Assembly (NCBI RefSeq): GCF_014243345.1
Contig: NZ_JACLZF010000002.1
Span: 930,001-994,000 of the forward strand
Length of the DNA: 64,000 nt
Reading direction: 5' to 3'
From: Robiginitalea sp. SC105
Lineage (GTDB): Bacteria; Bacteroidota; Bacteroidia; Flavobacteriales; Flavobacteriaceae
Made by a program: the position numbers and the translations under genes. Below, piece by piece: positions 53,853-62,400 of this stretch. How positions within the stretch are numbered: position 1 is the first letter of the stretch; every line of letters begins with the position of its first letter. Under the pieces are notes generated by a model. The model was not told the origin of the DNA, did not search any database, and saw nothing but the letters and a program-made list of their open reading frames with translations.

Positions 53853-56240
53853 ATGGACGTACCTACTGCCGGCAATGGCAAATCACTAAATTACAAGGAA
53901 CTCCTCAACCCTTATATGAGGCGATGGAAGTGGTTCGCTTTCTGCGTTGTGGTAGCCCTTGCCCTGGGATACCTGTTGATCCGCTATTCAACACCCCAGT
54001 ATGCCGTAAACGCCAAGATCCAGATTATCCAGGACCAGAATGGCACCACTGAGATGACGGCCTTCCGGGACCTGGACCTTTTTATGGGGGGGAATACCCA
54101 GGTACAGGACGAGGTTGAAATTTTAAGTTCCAGGAGCAATCTGATCGAGGTGGTAAAACAGCTCGGACTGAACATCAAAATTTTCACCAAAGGGAATATT
54201 CACAACACCCTGATTTATAAAGATCCGCCTTTCCGGGTCAATTACCTGATACCGGATTCTCTGATCTTCCTCGCCAAGGACAGTTTTGTCGTGGATATTG
54301 TATCGGAAACCGAATTTGATCTGACGGCCGACGAGGATTCACCGGCTAAACGCTACAGTTTCGGGAATACCATTGAATCCCCGGTGGGCGACATCGTCCT
54401 GTTGCCCAACGATATGGATATGAACAAGTTCATGGGGCGGGAGTACATTGTTAATATCAACCCGATCGGGGACGTGGCACAGGCCCTAAAAGCAAACATT
54501 CAGATTTCCCTTACAGACGAATACTCGAACATCGTTTCCATAATGTTGAACGACCCGGTGGAGCAAAAAGGGATCGATATCCTGAATGCGCTTATCAATA
54601 CGTATAATCAAAATGCTATTTCAGACAAGAAGGCCATTGCAGACCGCACTTCCCAGTTTATCAACGAGCGGATTAGCGATATTTACGGGGACCTATCCAC
54701 CGTGGATCAGACAGCCGAAGAATATAAGTCCGATAGGGGTATAGCGGATTTGGCATCCCAATCAAGTATCAACCTGAATATGGGTGCCACAAGTAGACAA
54801 CAATTGGACAATGCCAGTATGCAGCTGAATATGGCTGTTTCTATGCAGGATATCGTCGATGACCAGGAGGGTTACGAATTGCTGCCTTCGAATATCGGTA
54901 TTGACGACCCAACGATTGCAACGACTACGGCGCGCTATAATGAATTGGTTTTGGAGCGTCAGCGGCTGCTGAAGAGTTCCAATGAGCGGAACCCTATAAT
55001 CGTAAACCTGGATCAACAGATTGAAGGCCTGAAACGCAACCTGCAATCCAGCCTGAACAGCATGACCAACAACCTGACTCTACAGGTAAATAACCTGAGC
55101 GGTCAGTTGTCCCGGATCAATTCCCGCATATATTCCGCCCCCGGTAACGAGCGCGCCCTTAGGGACATTGCCCGTCAGCAGCAAACCACGGAATCTCTGT
55201 ATCTCTATCTCTTGCAGAAGCGGGAGGAATCCCAGATTGCTTTTGCTTCTGCGGCACCAAAATCCAAAATCGTGGACAGGGCCTATGGGGTAAGCGAATT
55301 CCCGGTATCCCCCAAAAAGCCCATTATCTATTTGGCAGCCTTCATTTTTGGGATGCTTATTCCTTTTGGTTTAATTTATATAGGGCAATTACTAGACGAC
55401 AAGGTACACAACAAGGTGCAGATCGAAAAGATCACGGGGTCTATCCCGGTACTCGCGGAGCTCCCAAAACTTGGGAAAAAGGAGAGTACCCTCGTAAAAA
55501 CGGGCGAACGGACCGTGCTGGCCGAATCCCTGCGGATCCTCCGGACCAACCTGGACTACCTTATTCGCGCCAAACGCGGCGCCGGCTCCCGGAAACACAA
55601 CCTGATCTACGTGACCTCCAGCGTACCGGGTGAAGGGAAAACGCTGATTTCTTCGAACCTGGCCATGATCTATGCGAACACGGGCAAGAAGGTCCTGCTG
55701 ATCGGGGCGGATATCCGGAACCCAAAGATCTATCAGTTCTACTCGGGCAAGAATGTGGACCAACTGAACCGACCCAGACGATCAACTGATATACAGGGAC
55801 TTACTGAATTCCTTATCGACCGCTCGCTGACCTCCAGGCAGATAATCAACACGCTGCTGGCCAATGAACAGGAAATCGATGTGATCTACTCCGGGCGGAT
55901 CCCACCGAACCCGGCAGAATTGCTGATGAGCGAGCGGATGCACCACCTGTTGGAAGAAGCGTCGGAAAAATACGATTACGTAATAGTGGATACAGCCCCG
56001 CTCATGGTGGTCTCCGACACGCTGTTAATCAGCCAGTACGCGGATATTGTCCTCTATGTGATGCGTGCGGGGATGACCCAGTTGAAAGTGCTGGACTTTC
56101 CGATGAAGCTCAGAAAGGAGGGCAAGCTCCCAAGCCTTGCCTTTATCGTGAACAATGTCAAGGAATCCAACCTGGGGTATGGGGGCAAATACGGCTATGG
56201 GTATGGAAAGACCATGAAAAAATGGTGGAAACTGGGCTGA
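53853..56240 (+). CDS. Capsule chain-length determinant and tyrosine autokinase (Wzc-like)
   Basis: A 795-residue inner-membrane protein that joins a Wzz domain (N-terminal helix about 27-45, periplasmic coiled coil about 250-440, second helix about 490-512) to a cytoplasmic BY-kinase. The Walker A motif is SSVPGEGKT (near 589-597), Walker A' is VLLIGADIRNPK, and Walker B is VIVDTAPLM. The C-terminus has a tyrosine cluster (YGGKYGYGYGK) that is the autophosphorylation site. Regulates polymerisation together with Wza. The gene begins 27 bases after Wza. Confidence 0.95.
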   Translation: MDVPTAGNGKSLNYKELLNPYMRRWKWFAFCVVVALALGYLLIRYSTPQYAVNAKIQIIQDQNGTTEMTAFRDLDLFMGGNTQVQDEVEILSSRSNLIEVVKQLGLNIKIFTKGNIHNTLIYKDPPFRVNYLIPDSLIFLAKDSFVVDIVSETEFDLTADEDSPAKRYSFGNTIESPVGDIVLLPNDMDMNKFMGREYIVNINPIGDVAQALKANIQISLTDEYSNIVSIMLNDPVEQKGIDILNALINTYNQNAISDKKAIADRTSQFINERISDIYGDLSTVDQTAEEYKSDRGIADLASQSSINLNMGATSRQQLDNASMQLNMAVSMQDIVDDQEGYELLPSNIGIDDPTIATTTARYNELVLERQRLLKSSNERNPIIVNLDQQIEGLKRNLQSSLNSMTNNLTLQVNNLSGQLSRINSRIYSAPGNERALRDIARQQQTTESLYLYLLQKREESQIAFASAAPKSKIVDRAYGVSEFPVSPKKPIIYLAAFIFGMLIPFGLIYIGQLLDDKVHNKVQIEKITGSIPVLAELPKLGKKESTLVKTGERTVLAESLRILRTNLDYLIRAKRGAGSRKHNLIYVTSSVPGEGKTLISSNLAMIYANTGKKVLLIGADIRNPKIYQFYSGKNVDQLNRPRRSTDIQGLTEFLIDRSLTSRQIINTLLANEQEIDVIYSGRIPPNPAELLMSERMHHLLEEASEKYDYVIVDTAPLMVVSDTLLISQYADIVLYVMRAGMTQLKVLDFPMKLRKEGKLPSLAFIVNNVKESNLGYGGKYGYGYGKTMKKWWKLG

Positions 56241-56252
56241 GGTCCTTTGTTG

Positions 56253-56278
56253 AAAATCTGAGCCCGATTCCAGATTTT
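56253..56278 (+). terminator. Hairpin after the Wzc-like gene
   Basis: AAAATCTG (56253-56260) and CAGATTTT (56271-56278) pair over 8 bases with a 10-base loop, 12 bases past the stop at 56240. It is followed shortly by a T-rich run, a plausible end of the export operon. Confidence 0.55.
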
Positions 56279-56406
56279 GAGGATGCTCTTTTTTAAGTAG
56301 CGGGCCTTTAATGAAAGTTTAAAAACCCCATTTATTTGTTGGAAATCAGCGGCTAGCATCTGGCCGTGTCGTTTACCGAAGAACCCTCCCGCTTAATCGA
56401 TTTTAG

Positions 56407-56430
56407 CCGGGCCTTTTTCATAGGGCCCGG
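56407..56430 (+). terminator. Second hairpin before the mosaic protein gene
   Basis: CCGGGCC (56407-56413) and GGCCCGG (56424-56430) form a 7-base GC stem. A TATCTTTG box (56440-56447) lies after it and may start the next transcript. Confidence 0.4.
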
Positions 56431-56439
56431 GTCATGGTT

Positions 56440-56447
56440 TATCTTTG
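56440..56447 (+). promoter_or_regulatory. -7 box before the mosaic protein gene
   Basis: TATCTTTG matches TAnnTTTG, 48 bases before the ATG at 56496. No TTG with good spacing was found upstream. It follows two hairpins, so the gene likely has its own promoter. Confidence 0.4.
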
Positions 56448-56495
56448 GACATTGGGGGTTTACCGAAAAAAAATTGCGCACTAACAGTTGTTGAA

Positions 56496-59400
56496 ATGAA
56501 AAAAAATTACCCGAGCCTCTTTAACGGTTTAAAATCACTTTTCCTTCTTCCTGTCCTCTTCCTGGTTGCCCAGGAAGGATATTCTCAGATCAATTTTGCA
56601 GAGAGCCAACTCTCCTTTGGCAGTTTCGCAAATGTGTCTTCCGGGGTTACTGCTCTGGAATTTGGCCCGGACGGCCGCTTATATATCGCAGAATATCCAG
56701 GAACCATAAAGGTGGCTACTATTGAACGATCTGGACCTACGAGCTATTCGGTCATAGCGATGGAAACCCTGACAGGGGTGAAGGATATCGTAAACCATGA
56801 CGATGATGGTACGCCCTGCAGCGGTGCCAGCGGGGATTGTAGTAGCCGGGAAACCACCGGCCTTACCGTGGGCGGTACGGTCCAGAACCCAGTGATCTAC
56901 GTTAGTTCAAGTGATTTCCGGATCGGTGCAGGTGCCGGCGGGGGAAATGGGGATGTGGACCTGGATACGAATTCGGGCATCATTACCCGGTTCTCCTGGA
57001 ACGGGAGTTCCTGGGATGTGGTGGATATGGTTCGGGGACTGCCCCGGTCCGAGGAGAACCACGCCACGAATGGCCTGGAACTGGTGAATATCAATGGGAC
57101 AGACTTCCTGATTGTCGCTTCCGGAGGGATCACCAATGGGGGCGCCCCTTCGACAAATTTTGTTTATACGTGCGAATATGCGTTGTCAGGCGCCGTGCTT
57201 TCCATCAACCTGGACATGCTGGAATCCATGCCGATCAACACAGACGGCAATGGGCGTAATTATATCTATGACCTGCCTACCCTGGACGACCCGACCCGGG
57301 CCAATGCGAATGGTATCACGGATCCGGATTCGCCCGGATACAACGGGGTGGATGTAAACGATCCCTTCGGGGGCAATGACGGCCTTAACCAGGCCATCGT
57401 CGTTCCCGGCGGGCCGGTACAAATCTATTCCCCGGGTTACCGGAATGCTTATGACCTCGTAGTTACCGAAAGCGGTGCCCTGTACGTAACCGACAACGGC
57501 GCGAACCAAGGGTGGGGAGGATTCCCCGAAAATGAAGGAACCGCCAGCGTTACCAATAATTACGACCCGTTGGAACCCGGCAGCCAGTCTGCTTCCGGTG
57601 GCGAGCAGATTAATAACAAAGACCATCTGCAACTGGTGACGACGGACATTCAGAATTACAGCGCCGGGACGTATTACGGGGGGCACCCCAACCCGACCCG
57701 GGCCAACCCGAATGGTGCAGGTTTGTTTACGGCCCCTGCGGCAAGCGGCTTGTCCGGGGCTGTTTTCCGTACGCTGATCTACGATCCGGACGGTTCCCGC
57801 GGGGCTGGCTATACCACAGACCCCAGCATTGCCCTCCCAGCCAACTGGCCGCCTGTGCAAAACGCTAACGGCGTGGAAGGGGACTGGCGCGGTCCGGGGA
57901 TTTTCAACCCGGATGGCCCGGATGACAACCCGGTAACCAACTGGGGTACAAATACCAATGCTATTGCTGAGTATACCGCTTCCAATTTTGGCGGCATAAT
58001 GCAGGGGAATCTAATTGCCGGGGCAAGTGGAAATCCTCATGTTCTTCGAAGGGTAGAGCTTAATCCTAATGGTTCACTTCAGAATCTTACTTCCAGTTTC
58101 CTGCCAGGTTTGGCAGGGAACCCGCTGGGGCTCACCTGTAATTCGGACGCCCAGATTTTCCCGGGAACCATTTGGGTAGGTACGCTCAATGGCGTGATTC
58201 AGATATTTGAACCCCAGGACTTTGTCGAGTGTATTGGCCCCGGTGAACCCGGATATGACCCGAATGCGGACAACGATTCCGATGGTTATACCAACCAGGA
58301 CGAAGAGGACAACGGGACCGACCCCTGTAACGGCGGTTCTCAGCCCGGTGACTGGGACAAGGTGGCCGGCGATCCATTGGTTTCCGATTTAAATGATGCA
58401 GACGATGACGCTGATGGGATTGCAGACGCTTTGGACCCCTTCCAGCTGGGTGACCCGGCCACGGGGGGAAGCGACGCCTTTGAACTCCCGGTTCAGAACG
58501 ACCTGTTCAATGACCAACAGGGATTGGGCGGGATCTTTGGCCTGGGGATGACCGGCCTGATGAACAACGGGGATACGGGTGCCAACTGGCTCGACTGGCT
58601 GGACCGCAGGGACGACCCGAACGATCCGAATCCAAACGACGTATTGGGCGGGGCTCCCGGGCTGATGACTTCGCATATGACCTCAGGTACATGTTTCGGA
58701 GCCACCAATACCCAGGAGAAAGGGTACCAGTATGGCATACAGATCGATCAGAATACCGGGATTACCACCGTGATTGGGAACCTGGTGGGACTGACCGGCC
58801 CCTTGCGCCTTTATGGGAACTCGGCCGCCGTTGGCGGCGAGCTGGGACATTTCATCGGGGACGGTACCCAGAGCAATTACATCAAGGTAGTCCTGACAGT
58901 AGACGGTATTACCGCCTTGCAGGAAATTAACGATGTACCCCAAACTCCGATCAATATCCCGATTGCAGTGGGTGCAAGGCCTTCAAGTGATATCCAGTTT
59001 TATTTTGTGATCGATCCGGCCACAGGAGAAGTGGACCTTGAATACGCCATTGACGGCGGGGCGCGAACTTCTATAGGGACGATTACCGCCCAGGGTAGTA
59101 TCCTAACGGCGATTCAGGATGCCAATACGGACCTGGCGGTTGGATTTACAGGTACTTCAGGGACGCCCGGCGTTGAACTGGAAGGCACCTGGGACTTTTT
59201 GAATGTCATCGGGGAGGTGCCGACCATCGAGCAGCAAATCCCGGATATAACGCGGGTGATCAGCACAGCGGACGAAGATAATGACCTTGATGCCTTTTTC
59301 GAAGACGATGGAGGCGATGCCAACCTGACATATACCGTGGAATCCAATAGCAACCCGGCAATTGGGGCGGTGATAAGCGGAAATATTTTAACCTTGAGTT

Positions 59401-62400
59401 ACCCGGCTACTCCCGAAATAGCCGATATTACCGTCCGCGCTACGGACCTCGATGGCTTTTTTGTAGAGCAGACCTTTACGGTCACCATTACGGATGCTCC
59501 CATTGTCCTGTACCGCGTCAATACCGGGGGGCCGGCACTTACCGCCATTGACGGCGGCTTAGACTGGGAGGTGGACCTGAATTCCCAGAACTCCCAGTAC
59601 CTTGTAGAGCCGGCAACCAACAGGGTTTTCAATTCCTCAACCATGCCGGTAGATGGCTCCGTCAACCAGACGACCACTCCTTTGGAGATTTATGCCACGG
59701 AACGCTACGACCTGAATCCAGGACCTCCGAATATGACCTATTCCTTCCCGGTAGCCCTGGAGGGCAATTACGAAGTACGCCTTTATATGGGCAATAGTTT
59801 TGCAGAGACCTCCCAGCCCGGGGAACGTATATTTGACGTTACCATTGAAGGCGCCACGCTCCCGTTGCTCAACGATATCGACCTTTCGGGCACGTATGGG
59901 CACCAGGTAGGCACAGTGATTACCCATATCCTGAATGTAACGGACGGGGCTATTGATATTTCCTTCATCCACGGCGCCATCGAGAACCCATTGATCAATG
60001 CAATCGAAATCCTGGATGCCCCGGATAACGAAACCCCGATCTATGTTAACCCGATAGCCGATCAGATCGGGAATACCGGGCAGCAACTGGGCGGTAGCCT
60101 CGGTGTAAACGCCATCGGTGGGGATGGGAACCTGAATTACACCGCCACGGGTCTGCCCACCGGCCTGACTATAGAACCGACCAACGGGCAGATTGGGGGA
60201 ACCATCGACCCCTCTGCCACGGCCGGAAGCCCTTACAATGTCTCTATCACAGTGGACGACAACGACGGCCTGACCAGTGATGCGGTAACCATCAACTTTG
60301 AGTGGACCGTAATTGAAGCTGCAGGTTATAGGATCAATGCGGCGGGCACCTCTGTGGCAAGCACAGATATTTATCTGGATTGGGAAGACAACAGTTCCTC
60401 CGGATCCCAGAGCGGGGGCAATTATTCCGTAAATACCGGCCTCAGGTCATTAATTGGGGGACTATCCTATGATCAACGCGATGTTTCGGTTCCTGCCTAT
60501 ATCGACGCGGCTACTTTCAATGCCTTGTATGCGGAAGAACGCTATGATGGCCCGGTGGCCCCTGAAATGGAGTACACCCTACCGATAGGAAATGGGGACT
60601 ATGTAGTAAACCTATATGTAGGCAACGACTTTGCCGAGGCAAGCCAACCCGGACAACGCCTGTTTGATATCTTCCTTGAAGATGTGTTGGTGGCGGACGA
60701 CTTTGATATGATTACCACTTTCGGACACCTGGTCGGCGGGGTTCTGAGTTTCCCTGTAACCGTTTCGGACGATGTGCTGAATATCCGCTTTGGCCATGTG
60801 GTAGAAAACCCGGCTATACGCGCAATTGAGGTTTTTGTCAATGATTTCTCTGACCTGACCTTGAACCCAATCAGTGACCGGAACAATGGCGGGGGGGAAA
60901 GCGTCAGTTTCTCGGCAAACGCCAGCGGCGGAGATCCCGGTGCTTCGAGTACATTTTATATCTCCGGACAGCCTCAGGGTATTGGTATTGACCCCAACAC
61001 CGGGCAGATTTCAGGTACAGTGGCTTTTGAAGCCGGTTTCGGCGGCCCCAATGCTGACGGGGTACATACTACCCGGGTTACGGTCATGCGCCCGGGATCA
61101 GCACCCGCAACCCAGGTATTTACGTGGACGGTATCCCAGACATTGCTTTGGACGGATAAAAATGAAGATGAGAACTATACCGCAAGGCATGAGTGTTCTT
61201 TTGTTCAGGCCGGCGATAAATTCTACCTGATGGGCGGCCGGGAGAATGCGCAGACCCTGGATGTATACGACTATGCAACCAATACCTGGTCTTCCCTGAC
61301 GGATTCGGCACCGGTTGAATTCAACCACTACCAGGCAATCGAATATCAAGGTCTTATCTGGGTGATCGGCGCCTTCAAGGATAACTTGTTTCCCAACGAG
61401 TCCCCGGCCGACTTTATCTGGATGTTCGATCCGGCCAATGAGGAATGGATACAGGGTCCTGAAATCCCACAGGCCCGTAAGCGCGGGTCCGCAGGCCTGG
61501 TAGTTTACAATGATAAATTCTATGTGCTGGCCGGGAATACCGACGGGCACGATGGGGGCTACGTCGCCTGGTTTGACGAATACGACCCGGCCACAGGTAC
61601 CTGGACACCACTTGCCGATGCGCCGAGGGCCCGGGACCACTTCCATGCGGCTGTAATTGGGGATAACCTCTACGCTGTCGGGGGCCGCCTGTCCGGGGGT
61701 ACCCAGGGTGTCTACAAACCGGTAATCCCTGAGGTAGACGTGTACAACTTTACTTCCGGGACCTGGAGTTCCTTGCCGGCGGGCCAGAACCTGCCAACTC
61801 CCAGGGGCGCGCCTGCTGTTGCCAATTTCAATGGAAAGCTGATCGTGGCGGGTGGTGAAGTATCCAACGAATTGGTGTATGGCGTAAATACCTCAGGCGC
61901 CCTGCAGGTTACAGAGGAATATGACCCTGCATCCGGCACCTGGACGCGTTTGGACGACCTGAATTTCCAAAGGCACGGGACACAGGCCATTGTCTCCGGA
62001 AGCGGGCTCTATGTTACGGCCGGCTCCCCGAACCTGGGAGGCGGAAATCAGCTGAACATGGAAGTGCTCGGACAGGATGCCCCTCAGGGCACCCCGAGTG
62101 TCGCCAGTACGTTAGCAGCCCCTGCATCGGTGGTGATTGCCGATGGTACTTCCGAGGATATCCAATTGGATCTTACAGACGGGAATCAGGGCATCTTTAT
62201 CCGTTCCATGACCCTGACCGGGCCGGACGCAGCAGACTTTAGCATCGACTCGGGCGAATTAGCCAATGCGTTGCTGGGAGCAGGGGAATCGCAGACCGTT
62301 TCGGTATCCCTATCGGGTACCGGTGCGGATCGTGTAGCCGCGCTCCTGATCGAATACGGTGCAGCGTCATCCGTCAGCATTGCGCTCACCAACAACGCAG